A stretch of DNA of 27,189 nucleotides. Source: an uncultured Bacilli bacterium. GTDB taxonomy: Bacteria; Bacillota_I; Bacilli_A; RF39; UBA660. Made by a program: the position numbers and the translations under genes. Below are positions 7,693-14,940 of the stretch, piece by piece; position 1 is the first letter of the stretch, and the number at the start of each line of letters is the position of its first letter. Below the pieces are notes generated by a model. That model had not been told where the DNA came from and made no database searches. It saw only the letters and a list, made by a program, of their open reading frames with translations. The stretch spans positions 1 through 27,189 of the forward strand of contig CALVYX010000009.1 in assembly GCA_944372315.1 (NCBI GenBank), given 5' to 3'.

Positions 7693-7770
7693 AACAAATT
7701 AATTTTATTCATTTGTTTTAAAACACATTACCCTACCAAACCTAAAGTAATTGCCATATTATGGTAATAT
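7693..7770 (+). promoter_or_regulatory. Putative agrB promoter/operator region
   Basis: AACAAAT (7693-7699) and ATTTGTT (7711-7717) are a 7-base inverted repeat with an 11-base gap. Further down, ATTGCCATATTATGGTAAT (7750-7768) is a 19-base near-perfect palindrome with one mismatch, overlapping an extended -10 (TGG then TAATAT, 7765-7770). No good -35 box is seen, as expected of an activator-dependent promoter. The leftward agrA promoter also has TGGTAATAT. Whether AgrA or another regulator binds here is unknown. Confidence 0.45.
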
Positions 7771-7799
7771 TAGATTGGAATAGGAATAGAGGTAATAAT

Positions 7800-8402
7800 A
7801 TGATAAAGCAGTTAATTATCAGTAACTCTATTAAAACTATTAGAAGTTACTATCCAAATTACAATAATGAACAAATAGAAAAGATTCAGTATGGTTTAGA
7901 ATCCATTTATCTTTCTATTACTAAATTAATAGTAATATTATTAATGTCCGTTCTTCTAAAGAGCCTGAAAGAAACTATTATTGTTCTCTTACTATTCAAT
8001 TTATTAAGAACAACAGGCTTTGGAATACATGCATCTAAATCATGGATGTGCTGGATTAGTTCAGTACCTACTTTTATTGGTGTTCCACTGTTATGTAAAT
8101 ACATAAATATACCAACATATATTTTAATTTGTATAGCAAGTATATCATTATTAATATTTATTCTATTTGCACCTGCTGATACAAAAAAAAGGCCTCTAAT
8201 TCGGAAAAAAAAGAGAGTCGTATATAAAGTTATAACAATTATTATTGGATTCACTTACTTAATGTTAATAATATTCATAGATAATACGTTTTTAAAAAGC
8301 GCTTTATCTTTTTCAATGTTAATAGAGGCAACACTTATTTGTCCATTAACATATAAATTATTCAACATGCCTTTCAACAATTATAAAAATTATAAGTTAT
8401 AG
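7800..8402 (+). CDS. agrB: AgrB-type autoinducer-processing membrane endopeptidase
   Basis: AgrB cleaves the C-terminal part of the AgrD precursor and forms the thiolactone of the autoinducing peptide. From the ATG at 7800, chosen because AGAGGT lies 6-7 bases upstream, it is 200 residues. An in-frame ATG at 7761 lies inside the promoter palindrome and has no ribosome binding site. The catalytic pair is visible as H77 and C84 in GIHASKSWMCW, with the same seven-residue spacing and numbering as known for Staphylococcus aureus AgrB. Several hydrophobic segments follow (about 40-70, 85-105, 105-125, 140-185), separated by a basic loop (KKRPLIRKKKR). The agrD-like gene follows 51 bases downstream on the same strand. 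Confidence 0.93.
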   Translation: MIKQLIISNSIKTIRSYYPNYNNEQIEKIQYGLESIYLSITKLIVILLMSVLLKSLKETIIVLLLFNLLRTTGFGIHASKSWMCWISSVPTFIGVPLLCKYINIPTYILICIASISLLIFILFAPADTKKRPLIRKKKRVVYKVITIIIGFTYLMLIIFIDNTFLKSALSFSMLIEATLICPLTYKLFNMPFNNYKNYKL

Positions 8403-8453
8403 CAGTTTAAATATTGATATATATTTAGACATCGTAGAAAGGAGGATTCCAAG

Positions 8454-8573
8454 ATGAAAAAATTTCTTGCTATGGCTCTAGCTGCAATTGGTGTTGTTGC
8501 TGCAGGTGCTGCATCTGCTGCATGTTTAGTTCTTGTATTTGATGAACCTGAAATGCCAAAATCAATGCTATAA
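8454..8573 (+). CDS. agrD: AgrD-like autoinducing peptide precursor (39 codons)
   Basis: This small ORF has a strong AAAGGAGG ribosome binding site at 8438-8445, 8 bases before the ATG. It encodes 39 residues: a basic start (MKKFLAMAL), an alanine/glycine-rich hydrophobic leader, a single cysteine (C24) and a conserved-type tail DEPEMPKSML. The tail closely resembles the C-terminal recognition segment of known AgrD proteins (acidic residues, then P-x-x-PKS or VPKE). The likely mature peptide ring starts at C24 with LVLVF following. It follows agrB and is closed by a terminator. The identification rests on position, the cysteine and the tail. Cleavage sites and tail length of the mature peptide cannot be read from sequence alone. 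Confidence 0.9.
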   Translation: MKKFLAMALAAIGVVAAGAASAACLVLVFDEPEMPKSML

Positions 8574-8599
8574 AAAAGTGGACATTAAGGTCCATTTTT
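8574..8599. terminator. Bidirectional terminator between agrD and agrC
   Basis: TGGAC (8579-8583) and GTCCA (8590-8594), extended by one G-T pair and a run of A-T pairs, form a hairpin with a T run on both strands. It serves the convergent agrBD and agrAC transcripts. Confidence 0.8.
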
Positions 8600-9908
8600 A
8601 TTTTGTCTTATTCACAATTAATCGTTGAATAAAATAACCATTTATTATTTGCGTTTCGTTTTTAAAAATATTGTTTTCATCAACTATTGTTTTTACTACA
8701 GATAATCCATAACCGCGATTTCTACCTTTGCTAGAATGACCACTATTATAAATGGTATTTAAATCCACTTCTCCCTCAAAAGAATTAGAAATTTCAAAAA
8801 CAATTGACTCTTCTTCCATGTATATGCATACTGATACTTCTTTTTCTTTCGAATTAATAGCTGCTTCTTTGGCATTATCTAAAAAAACACCTATTATTTT
8901 AGATAAATAATTATTTTCCTTCATAGTCAAATTTTTTAATTTTGAACGCCCAACTTCTTTACTAACGCTTAAGAAAACATTTATATCATTTTCTTTCATA
9001 TCACTTATTTTATTATGAAGAATTCCTTTTAATCCACCAAATGGAATATAAGTTAAATATTTTATCCATGAACTCTCTATATTATTTTTATTAGATATAA
9101 TTTCATCTAAATATTCTAATAATTTTTTATTATTTTTGTGGACCATACTCCTAATAACAATTAATTCATTTTGATTTTCATGTTGACTTATACTATATTG
9201 CTCTACTAATCTTTCGCTATCTTTTGAATACCTAATATAATCTTCATAATCGTCACTTAGTTTTATTTTATCAATATGTTGTTTGATAATAACTATTCCA
9301 ATATATACTAAACATAGTGTAATCAAAATATTTAACAATAAAGTTTCATTAACTTTCCAATTGGCAAAAGCCATTTTAAATAGTAAAAATCCTATTGCAA
9401 TTAAAATACTCAAAAACGTAAAAATTAAAGTAAATTTATTATTTTCTTTTACTTTCATTAACATTTTACTAACTGGCTTTTCAATAATTTTAAATAAGAA
9501 AAAGGCAACAATAGTTATAAATATATTAGCTATTATACTACCAGTAAATATTTTTATATTCGATATTATATTAACTTTATATAAACTAGTTAGTGTGAGC
9601 ATAAATAATATTTCACCAATCACTAAGAAAAGATATGAAACAAGTGAAGCTATAGCACATTGTGCTATATTTTTTCTAAATAGAAATTTATATGAAAATA
9701 ATAATGCTATATATGTAGTAACTACTCTAGCCGCATTCTCCAAAAACATGTAATTAATTGTAATAAACACAATTAACAAGATAATAAGCAAAAAATTTTT
9801 TATATATTTAGATATGTTAGTATTTAAACTACTTCTTCCACAATATATAAAATATATAGTCAAAAAAATACTACCAATAAACAATTCTATTATATTTTCG
9901 ATATCCAT
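8598..9908 (-). CDS. agrC: AgrC-type sensor histidine kinase
   Basis: A 436-residue HPK10-family kinase. About six or seven hydrophobic segments occupy residues 5-210, the usual peptide-sensing membrane domain. The cytoplasmic part has the phospho-acceptor H243 in SQHENQNELIVIRSM, the N box FLDNAKEAA (N345) and the G box SSKGRNRGYGLSVV (about 392-405), so the ATPase looks intact. AGGTGAGAG precedes the ATG. It is the second gene after agrA (10-base gap), so the kinase is translated after the regulator, the reverse of the S. aureus order. It should sense the peptide made by the convergent agrBD genes. Related kinases such as ComD/BlpH share this layout, but the neighbouring agrB and agrD support an agr assignment. 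Confidence 0.9.
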   Translation of the reverse strand: MDIENIIELFIGSIFLTIYFIYCGRSSLNTNISKYIKNFLLIILLIVFITINYMFLENAARVVTTYIALLFSYKFLFRKNIAQCAIASLVSYLFLVIGEILFMLTLTSLYKVNIISNIKIFTGSIIANIFITIVAFFLFKIIEKPVSKMLMKVKENNKFTLIFTFLSILIAIGFLLFKMAFANWKVNETLLLNILITLCLVYIGIVIIKQHIDKIKLSDDYEDYIRYSKDSERLVEQYSISQHENQNELIVIRSMVHKNNKKLLEYLDEIISNKNNIESSWIKYLTYIPFGGLKGILHNKISDMKENDINVFLSVSKEVGRSKLKNLTMKENNYLSKIIGVFLDNAKEAAINSKEKEVSVCIYMEEESIVFEISNSFEGEVDLNTIYNSGHSSKGRNRGYGLSVVKTIVDENNIFKNETQIINGYFIQRLIVNKTK

Positions 9909-9918
9909 AAACTCTCAC

Positions 9919-10641
9919 CTATTTTTTAAGTCTTTCTTGTAATTCTTTTTTATAGTTTCGAGAGAACAAATATGTGTATTGATTATTATAAAAGAAAATG
10001 ACTAAATTAACTAAATCAACTTTTTCAATATTATATAAATTTACAATACAGCTCTTATGTGTTTTCATAAACCTAGGATCATTTAATTCTTTCAGAATAC
10101 TACTAATAGTTTTTTTCACAATAAAAGTCTTTGTTTTGGTAACAATATTAACATACCCATGTTTAGAATCAATTGCAAAAAATAAAATATCATCATAAGG
10201 AATTCTGTACAATTCTCCTTCGCTTTTAAATATATAAGATTTATGTCTTGTCATATTGACATAAGCATTAGCTAACGCTGTTGTCAGATTATTTTCACAA
10301 TTATCAAATTTCGAAACAAAATTTAAAACTAAACTTCTGTTCATAAAAGAATTTTCTAATAACTCTTTGTGAGCTGTAACTATAATTAATTGACTATCAG
10401 CATCTCCAATTGATCTTATTTCTCGTGCCAAATCTAGTCCAGATTTACCTGGTACTTCTATATCTAAAATGTATATATTATGACCTATATTATTTCTCAT
10501 AAAATTTTTTATTTCATTATTATATGCGGAAAATGAATAAATCTTATAAGATAAGTCATCTTTCCCCATAAATTTATGGATCATTTTTATATAATTATTT
10601 CTTATTATTTCTTTATCTTCATAAATTATAAAATTTACCAT
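9919..10641 (-). CDS. agrA: AgrA-type LytTR response regulator
   Basis: Response regulator with an N-terminal receiver domain (phospho-acceptor D60 in YILDIEVPGKSGL; acidic pair E8/D9 in IIYEDKE) and a C-terminal LytTR DNA-binding domain (about 135-240, with HKSCIVNLYNIEKVDL). I place the start at the ATG at 10641, giving 240 residues, because AAAGGTGATG then ends at the right distance. Two in-frame ATGs upstream (10647 and 10659) overlap or precede this site. LytTR regulators normally bind paired direct repeats and activate promoters lacking a good -35 box, which fits the agrB promoter seen at 7765. It heads a two-gene operon with agrC. Confidence 0.92.
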   Translation of the reverse strand: MVNFIIYEDKEIIRNNYIKMIHKFMGKDDLSYKIYSFSAYNNEIKNFMRNNIGHNIYILDIEVPGKSGLDLAREIRSIGDADSQLIIVTAHKELLENSFMNRSLVLNFVSKFDNCENNLTTALANAYVNMTRHKSYIFKSEGELYRIPYDDILFFAIDSKHGYVNIVTKTKTFIVKKTISSILKELNDPRFMKTHKSCIVNLYNIEKVDLVNLVIFFYNNQYTYLFSRNYKKELQERLKK

Positions 10642-10674
10642 CTTCATCACCTTTATCATGATTTTTTATTTCAT

Positions 10675-10704
10675 ATATTACCACATTTTTCCATATTTCT
10701 ACAA
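10675..10704 (-). promoter_or_regulatory. agrA promoter
   Basis: On the minus strand TTGTAG (plus 10699-10704), 18 bases, then TAATAT (plus 10675-10680) preceded by TGG. The TGGTAATAT box is shared with the agrB promoter region. Confidence 0.55.
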
Positions 10705-10716
10705 CGACAATTAAAG

Positions 10717-10741
10717 AAAAAGTAGCTGTCACATAGCTACT
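10717..10741 (-). terminator. tagO-like gene terminator
   Basis: AGTAGCT (10721-10727) and AGCTACT (10735-10741) pair perfectly around a 7-base loop, followed on the minus strand by a T run. The stem overlaps the stop codon of the gene. Confidence 0.8.
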
Positions 10742-11840
10742 TATTTTTTTTATTGTGTTCTTTTCTTGTACTTAATAATCGCTCTTCGAAGTATTTAATT
10801 TTATTACTAAAGCTCTGTGACAGAATACCTGTATGTAGTATAAACCAAATTGTCAAAATTAACAAGATAAAATAAATAATTATTGCTCTTTTTGAATCAC
10901 CTATTGTAAAGGAAATAGCTGCTAAAGAAAACAAAATATTAATAAAATAAATAATTAATACTGTTTGTCTTTGAGAAAAATTCATCTTTAAAAATTGATG
11001 ATGCATATGATCCTTATCCGCTTCAAAGATTGGCTTCTTTTTTAACATTCTTCTACATATTGCAAATAAAGTATCAAGGATTGGAATAGCTAATACTGCT
11101 ATTGGAACCATAAATGATAGAAACATTGCTCCTTTAAATCCTAATAATGACACTACTGCTATTATAAATCCCATAAACATGGAACCGGTATCACCAGCAA
11201 AAATTTTAGCGGGATTAAAATTATGTAGTAAGAACCCCATTACTGCCCCTAACATAATAAATATCAAAGTAATTTCTAATGTTCCTTGTCTACCCTGAAC
11301 AAATGCAATTACACCCATAGTAGCTAAAAAGATAGAAGTAATTCCTCCACTTAAACCATCTAATCCATCTATCAAGTTAATTATATTAATACAAGCTAAA
11401 ACAAAAAATAATGTTATCGGATACGACCAAATTCCAAAATTAAATACTTGTCCAAATACTGTAACTTCATTTAATAAAATATTTCCATAAAATATAACTG
11501 AAAGAGCAGCACAAGTTTGTCCTAATAATTTATACCTCGGTCTAATAGGTTTAATATCATCAATTATCCCTGTAATAATGATAATAAAACTACCTATTAA
11601 GATAGAATTCATTTGAATACTATGTACTCCAAATAGCATATATCCAAATAAAAATCCAACAAATATTCCAAGTCCACCCAATTTAGGCATTGGCTTCGTA
11701 TGTACTCTTCTATTGTCTTTAGGAATATCCATAGCACCTATATGCCTAGCAATTTTAATCATTCCTGGCATTATCAAAGCCGTAAAAACAAAAGTTATTA
11801 AAGTTATTAATATTATCTCTACTAAATAAGTATCAGTCAT
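10737..11840 (-). CDS. tagO: Undecaprenyl-phosphate sugar-1-phosphate transferase (TagO/WecA family)
   Basis: This 367-residue polytopic enzyme of the MraY/WecA family transfers a sugar-1-phosphate (usually GlcNAc-1-P) from a UDP-sugar to undecaprenyl phosphate, starting wall teichoic acid or another surface glycan. Family motifs are visible: RRVHTKPMPKLGG near 44-56, the DD pair at 94-95, NIINLIDGLDGLSGG (about 152-166), AGDTGSMFMGF (D217) and the HMHH motif (278-281). Around ten or eleven hydrophobic segments span the chain. It follows mbl, with an extended -10 promoter in the gap. The acceptor pathway in this organism is not shown by the window. Confidence 0.93.
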   Translation of the reverse strand: MTDTYLVEIILITLITFVFTALIMPGMIKIARHIGAMDIPKDNRRVHTKPMPKLGGLGIFVGFLFGYMLFGVHSIQMNSILIGSFIIIITGIIDDIKPIRPRYKLLGQTCAALSVIFYGNILLNEVTVFGQVFNFGIWSYPITLFFVLACINIINLIDGLDGLSGGITSIFLATMGVIAFVQGRQGTLEITLIFIMLGAVMGFLLHNFNPAKIFAGDTGSMFMGFIIAVVSLLGFKGAMFLSFMVPIAVLAIPILDTLFAICRRMLKKKPIFEADKDHMHHQFLKMNFSQRQTVLIIYFINILFSLAAISFTIGDSKRAIIIYFILLILTIWFILHTGILSQSFSNKIKYFEERLLSTRKEHNKKNK

Positions 11841-11864
11841 TTTAATACCTCTTTCCTTATTTAA

Positions 11865-11873
11865 ATTATAACA
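11865..11873 (-). promoter_or_regulatory. Extended -10 promoter of the tagO-like gene
   Basis: On the minus strand TGT directly precedes TATAAT (plus 11865-11870), about 25 bases before the ATG, just downstream of the mbl terminator. Confidence 0.55.
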
Positions 11874-11890
11874 AATATTAATATTTTTTA

Positions 11891-11924
11891 AAATAAAAAC
11901 TATTAATTTATGTAATTAATAGTT
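11891..11924 (-). terminator. mbl terminator
   Basis: AACTATTAAT (11898-11907) and ATTAATAGTT (11915-11924) form a perfect 10-bp stem with a 7-base loop. The minus strand continues into a T-rich tract. Confidence 0.8.
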
Positions 11925-12907
11925 TATCTATCTAATAAATTTAAATTGCTAAGCATAATTCCACATCCTTCAGCTACACAAGTTAATGGACTTTCAGCAA
12001 TATAAATTGGTACACTTAATTCTTTTTCAAATAATTCCGGAAATCCTTTAACTAATGCTCCTCCACCAGTTAACACAATACCTTTATCCACGATATCTGC
12101 AGATAACTCCGGAGAAGTTTCTTCCAATACCTTTTTAGTTTCTTTTATTATTTTTAAAGCATGAGGATATAAGGCTTCTTCTACTTCTTTTTCGGAAATT
12201 TCAATAGTATTGGGTAAACCATTTTCTAGACTTCTCCCTTTTATTTCCTTTTTATTACCTTTATCACCTTTGTAAACACTTCCTAAATTTAATTTTATTT
12301 CTTCCGCTGTTCTCTCACCGATTAATAGCTTATATTTTTCCCTAATGTATTCTATAATGGCGTTATCAAAAGTGTTGCCAGCTATTTTTACTGATGAACT
12401 ATTGACTATGCCTCCTAAAGATAATATTGCTATATCAGTAGTTCCACCGCCAATATCGATTACCATATTAGCACCGGGTTTAGAAATATCCATTCCTGCA
12501 CCTAACGCCGCTACCTTTGGTTCTTCTTCCATGAATACCTTTTTTGCACCTAATTTTTCTGCTGCTTCCTTAATAGCGTTTTTTTCTACTGGTGTAATAT
12601 TAGATGGACAACAGATCAAAATTCTAGGCTTAGACCACAACCTTAGCCCTTTAACTTTTTTTAACATATTAGTAAGCATAGCTTCTGTATACTCAAAATC
12701 TGATATAACTCCATCTTTTAATGGTTTTGTTGCTTTCACTTTGCCAGGAGTTCTTCCCAACATTTCATTTGCGTCTTTTCCTACTGCTAATACATTTTTA
12801 GTTTCTGAATCAATTGCTAGTACTGATGGTTCATTTAAAACTATTCCTTGTCCTTTTACATAAACTAATACATTTGCTGTTCCTAAATCTATTCCAATAT
12901 CTTTCAT
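11924..12907 (-). CDS. mbl: MreB-family cell-shape actin homologue (Mbl)
   Basis: Bacterial actin that organises lateral wall synthesis. The 327 residues show the actin-fold phosphate loops: IGIDLGTANVLVYVKG at the N-terminus, then MVIDIGGGTTDIAIL (about 147-161), and GIVLTGGGALVKGFPE near residues 274-290. The gene directly follows spoIIID with a 12-base gap, the same pair as spoIIID-mbl in Bacillus, which is why I prefer Mbl over MreB or MreBH. It should be cotranscribed with spoIIID and also have vegetative supply, although no separate promoter is obvious in the gap. The length and motifs are complete. Confidence 0.93.
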   Translation of the reverse strand: MKDIGIDLGTANVLVYVKGQGIVLNEPSVLAIDSETKNVLAVGKDANEMLGRTPGKVKATKPLKDGVISDFEYTEAMLTNMLKKVKGLRLWSKPRILICCPSNITPVEKNAIKEAAEKLGAKKVFMEEEPKVAALGAGMDISKPGANMVIDIGGGTTDIAILSLGGIVNSSSVKIAGNTFDNAIIEYIREKYKLLIGERTAEEIKLNLGSVYKGDKGNKKEIKGRSLENGLPNTIEISEKEVEEALYPHALKIIKETKKVLEETSPELSADIVDKGIVLTGGGALVKGFPELFEKELSVPIYIAESPLTCVAEGCGIMLSNLNLLDR

Positions 12908-12919
12908 AATCTCCTCTTC

Positions 12920-13168
12920 TTATAATTTTAAATATTTTTGCTTTGTAGACTCTCCTCCTCTAATATGTCTAACTTCAATATGCTCTTTAAAAATTTTGTC
13001 TACTTCTTCATGAAGTTGTATATCAATCTCTTTAAGTCTTTCTTGCAAATCTTTATGTACTGTACTTTTACTAACATTATAAACATTAGCGATATCTCTT
13101 ACAGTACTTTTATGTCCTAACATATATAGTGCTTCATCTAACACTCTTGTTATAATATATTTATTCAT
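12920..13168 (-). CDS. spoIIID: Sporulation transcription factor SpoIIID
   Basis: Mother-cell DNA-binding regulator that tunes sigma-E target genes. The 82-residue chain has the characteristic helix-turn-helix (about 19-40: STVRDIANVYNVSKSTVHKD) followed by QERLKEI and the basic RHIRGGESTKQKY tail, matching the Bacillus protein closely apart from a shorter C-terminus. AAGGAAGG lies upstream of the ATG. A possible sigma-E-like pair, TCATAAC and TATATACT, lies 5' of the gene, but the match is partial. It is followed by mbl. Its presence is strong evidence that the organism sporulates. Confidence 0.95.
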   Translation of the reverse strand: MNKYIITRVLDEALYMLGHKSTVRDIANVYNVSKSTVHKDLQERLKEIDIQLHEEVDKIFKEHIEVRHIRGGESTKQKYLKL

Positions 13169-13217
13169 ATATACCTTCCTTTAATAAAGTATATATAAAT
13201 AATCAACTAGTTATGAA

Positions 13218-13240
13218 TAAAAAAAGGCAAGTAACCGCCT
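13218..13240 (-). terminator. spoIIQ terminator
   Basis: Plus-strand AGGCAA (13225-13230) and CCGCCT (13235-13240) pair with two G-U pairs when read on the minus strand, with a GTAA/TTAC loop and a following run of seven T. Confidence 0.7.
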
Positions 13241-13865
13241 ATAAATCTTTAATATTTTTATTGTAATATTCTTCTGGATTCAGAACTTGTCCTTCTTTAA
13301 AAAGTTCAAAATGCAAATGATTACCTAAATTTTCATTTATTTTAGAAACACCAGTTTTTCCTAAAACTTGTCCTTGTAATACTGTATCTCCTTCTTTTAC
13401 AGTTATAGTGGCTAAGCTTTGATAAACACTAATTATTGAATTATCATGTTTAATTTCGATAGTATTTCCTAATAAATCATTATTATTAACACTAATTACT
13501 GTGCCGTCTAATACAGACACGACATCAAATGCCTCACTCTTCACATAATCAATACCAGAGTTTTGAATGTATGTATTTTCATAATATACAATAGAGTTTT
13601 TTTGACTTTCTTCATCAGCTTTATAGTCATAAAAACTTTTTCCTATTGTTACCGCCGGATCATTATACGGTCTTATAATAACAACTTCATCTGTTGCTAC
13701 AACCGGAGTGTCATTTGATAAAATAACATTAGATACATATTTTAAATTCTCTTCTTCTACTGGTACATCTTCAAAAGTTGACATGGCACTGATCACAAAT
13801 ATAGTGATTAAAATAACATAAATACTAGGTATAACATATGGCTTTAACTTCAATTTTCTTTTCAT
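13239..13865 (-). CDS. spoIIQ: SpoIIQ-like forespore membrane protein with degenerate M23 domain
   Basis: A 208-residue membrane-anchored LytM/M23-fold protein. One transmembrane segment (about 10-28) is followed by a linker and the M23 domain (about 100-200). The second zinc motif is present as H183-x-H185 in NHLHFEL, and D106 is kept, but the first histidine ligand is replaced by N102 in QNSGIDY. Bacillus SpoIIQ likewise lacks this ligand and acts as a non-enzymatic partner of SpoIIIAH in the engulfment channel. Its place next to spoIIID-mbl supports SpoIIQ over a general wall hydrolase. A sigma-F-like promoter candidate lies upstream. Confidence 0.88.
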   Translation of the reverse strand: MKRKLKLKPYVIPSIYVILITIFVISAMSTFEDVPVEEENLKYVSNVILSNDTPVVATDEVVIIRPYNDPAVTIGKSFYDYKADEESQKNSIVYYENTYIQNSGIDYVKSEAFDVVSVLDGTVISVNNNDLLGNTIEIKHDNSIISVYQSLATITVKEGDTVLQGQVLGKTGVSKINENLGNHLHFELFKEGQVLNPEEYYNKNIKDL

Positions 13866-13882
13866 TTTTCCACCTCAATATC

Positions 13883-13910
13883 AGTTTGAACATTTTGATG
13901 GATTTTATAC
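13883..13910 (-). promoter_or_regulatory. Possible sigma-F promoter of spoIIQ
   Basis: On the minus strand GTATA (plus 13906-13910), 14 bases, then GTTCAAACT (plus 13883-13891). The forespore sigma-F consensus is GYWTA, about 15 bases, GGNRANAMT. The -35 matches fully; the -10 has two mismatches and the spacer is one base short. It suits the known forespore expression of spoIIQ but is a weak match. Confidence 0.4.
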
Positions 13911-13915
13911 ACAAT

Positions 13916-14113
13916 TTAAAATATTTTAGAAGATAAAAAGAAATCAAAAATAAAATTAGTAATTAAATATATAAGCGTAATACCTAACAAACAATAAAAT
14001 ACTCTAGCTTGCATTACTCTATTTTTTTTAAAAATTTGATTAATGTTAATAGAATCCATTGCCCATATAACAATAATTGTTACAAATATATAGATAAAAA
14101 ACTTAACGCTCAT
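13916..14113 (-). CDS. Small DUF1146/YwzB-family membrane protein
   Basis: A 65-residue protein with two hydrophobic segments (about 5-22 and 40-60) and, between them, the family signature WAMDSININQIFKKNRV followed by QARVFYCLL. This resembles YwzB (DUF1146) of Bacillus, a small integral membrane protein of unknown role whose gene also lies near spoIIQ and murA. Its ATG overlaps the rpiB stop region by 11 bases, indicating translational coupling to rpiB. The family call rests on the WALxS..I...FKK.R..QAR pattern. Confidence 0.75.
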   Translation of the reverse strand: MSVKFFIYIFVTIIVIWAMDSININQIFKKNRVMQARVFYCLLGITLIYLITNFIFDFFLSSKIF

Positions 14114-14558
14114 CTTCTAATCCTTCTTCATAATCTTCAATCATTTTGATACGCCTACTATGACGTTCCAAATTAGAAAAATTTGTTTTTAAAAACATAT
14201 CAACGATATCCTTAGCTTTAAAAGACATCATGCTACCATTAAGGGCTAAAACATTAGCATCATTATCTTCTCTGGTTAATTTAGCCTCTTTAACGTTATC
14301 TACTTTAGCACATCTAATACCTTTTACTTTATTACAAGCAATAGATACACCTATTCCGGTTCCACATATGACAATACCAAAATCTACTTCTTTATCAACT
14401 ACTTTTTTGCATAATAAAAATGCATATTTAGGGTAATCTACAGAAAGCACAGAATCAGTACCTAAATCAACTATATCAAATCCTTTTTTTTGTAAATAAC
14501 TAATTAAAGTTGTTTTTAAATGATAACCTTTATGATCGCTAGCTATTGCTATTTTCAT
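14103..14558 (-). CDS. rpiB: Ribose-5-phosphate isomerase B
   Basis: RpiB/LacAB-family isomerase interconverting ribose-5-P and ribulose-5-P in the pentose phosphate pathway. The 151-residue length is standard. Visible motifs are the N-terminal IASDHKGYHLK (D8, H9), the catalytic cysteine C65 in GIVICGTGIGVSIA, KLTREDNDANVLALNG and the terminal RHSRRI. LacA and LacB subunits are related, but a single gene with this cysteine and next to no lactose genes supports RpiB. In Bacillus rpiB (ywlF) lies in the same chromosomal interval near mntP and spoIIR. It is coupled to the downstream DUF1146 gene. Confidence 0.94.
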   Translation of the reverse strand: MKIAIASDHKGYHLKTTLISYLQKKGFDIVDLGTDSVLSVDYPKYAFLLCKKVVDKEVDFGIVICGTGIGVSIACNKVKGIRCAKVDNVKEAKLTREDNDANVLALNGSMMSFKAKDIVDMFLKTNFSNLERHSRRIKMIEDYEEGLEDER

Positions 14559-14616
14559 ATAAACACCTCTTTACTATTCATTAGTATACCATAATAATGA
14601 TATTAAATTGTGAAAA

Positions 14617-14657
14617 TTATAAGAAAAAAAGAAAATTACAATTAATTTTCTTTTTTA
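14617..14657 (-). terminator. rpmE terminator
   Basis: A long A/T-rich perfect stem at 14624-14638 and 14643-14657 has a 4-base CAAT loop and a T tract on the minus strand. It includes the rpmE stop codon. Confidence 0.85.
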
Positions 14658-14854
14658 TCAAAACCATATTTTTTGTTAAATTTATCTACTCTTCCTGTAT
14701 GTGAAGTTCTACTTTGCATTCCTGTATAAAAAGGATGACATTTTGAACAAACTTCTACATTGATCTCATCTTTAGTAGATTTAACAACAAAGCTTTCTCC
14801 ACAAGCACAAGTTACCTTTGTATCTTTATAATTTGGATGTATTCCTGCTTTCAT
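14642..14854 (-). CDS. rpmE: Ribosomal protein bL31 (zinc-binding type)
   Basis: Large-subunit protein L31, 70 residues, starting [22 protein letters not shown]. The four zinc-binding positions are present: the CACG pair near residues 16-18 and C-x-x-C in [11 protein letters not shown] near 36-39. This is therefore the zinc-containing form, not the zinc-starvation paralogue. The C-terminal part ([15 protein letters not shown]) is typical. It has its own strong promoter and a leader with a small hairpin (ATGATT 14873-14878 and AATCAT 14884-14889) that might take part in leader autoregulation. It is a single-gene transcript ending in a strong hairpin. Confidence 0.97.
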   Translation of the reverse strand: MKAGIHPNYKDTKVTCACGESFVVKSTKDEINVEVCSKCHPFYTGMQSRTSHTGRVDKFNKKYGFDKKEN

Positions 14855-14907
14855 TATATCTCTCCTTCCGCCATGATTTAATTAATCATAGTAATAATTG
14901 CTAATAT

Positions 14908-14936
14908 AGTATAACAGGATTTTTTTAAATATGCAA
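14908..14936 (-). promoter_or_regulatory. rpmE promoter
   Basis: On the minus strand TTGCAT (plus 14931-14936), 17 bases, then TGT-TATACT (-10 at plus 14908-14913). This is the strongest-looking promoter in the window, with both a -35 and an extended -10. Confidence 0.78.
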
Positions 14937-14940
14937 CTGT

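Noticed and set aside
7761..7799. Longer agrB starting at the ATG at 7761
   Set aside because: That ATG lies inside the palindrome/-10 region and has no ribosome binding site; the ATG at 7800 has AGAGGT at the right distance and gives the family-standard H77/C84 numbering.
7573..7799. RNAIII-like regulatory RNA next to agr
   Set aside because: The gap has operator-like repeats and an agrB promoter but no terminator or extended structure that would mark a separate RNA gene.
9283..9753. 156-codon ORF on the plus strand antisense to agrC
   Set aside because: Shadow of the hydrophobic agrC membrane region; no ribosome binding site, no recognisable domain, and the opposite frame encodes a clear kinase.
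12345..12863. 172-codon ORF antisense to mbl
   Set aside because: Mirror of a strongly conserved actin-family gene with no independent support.
14873..14889. Riboswitch in the rpmE leader
   Set aside because: Only a 6-bp hairpin is visible; too little to claim a riboswitch, though an L31 leader element cannot be excluded.
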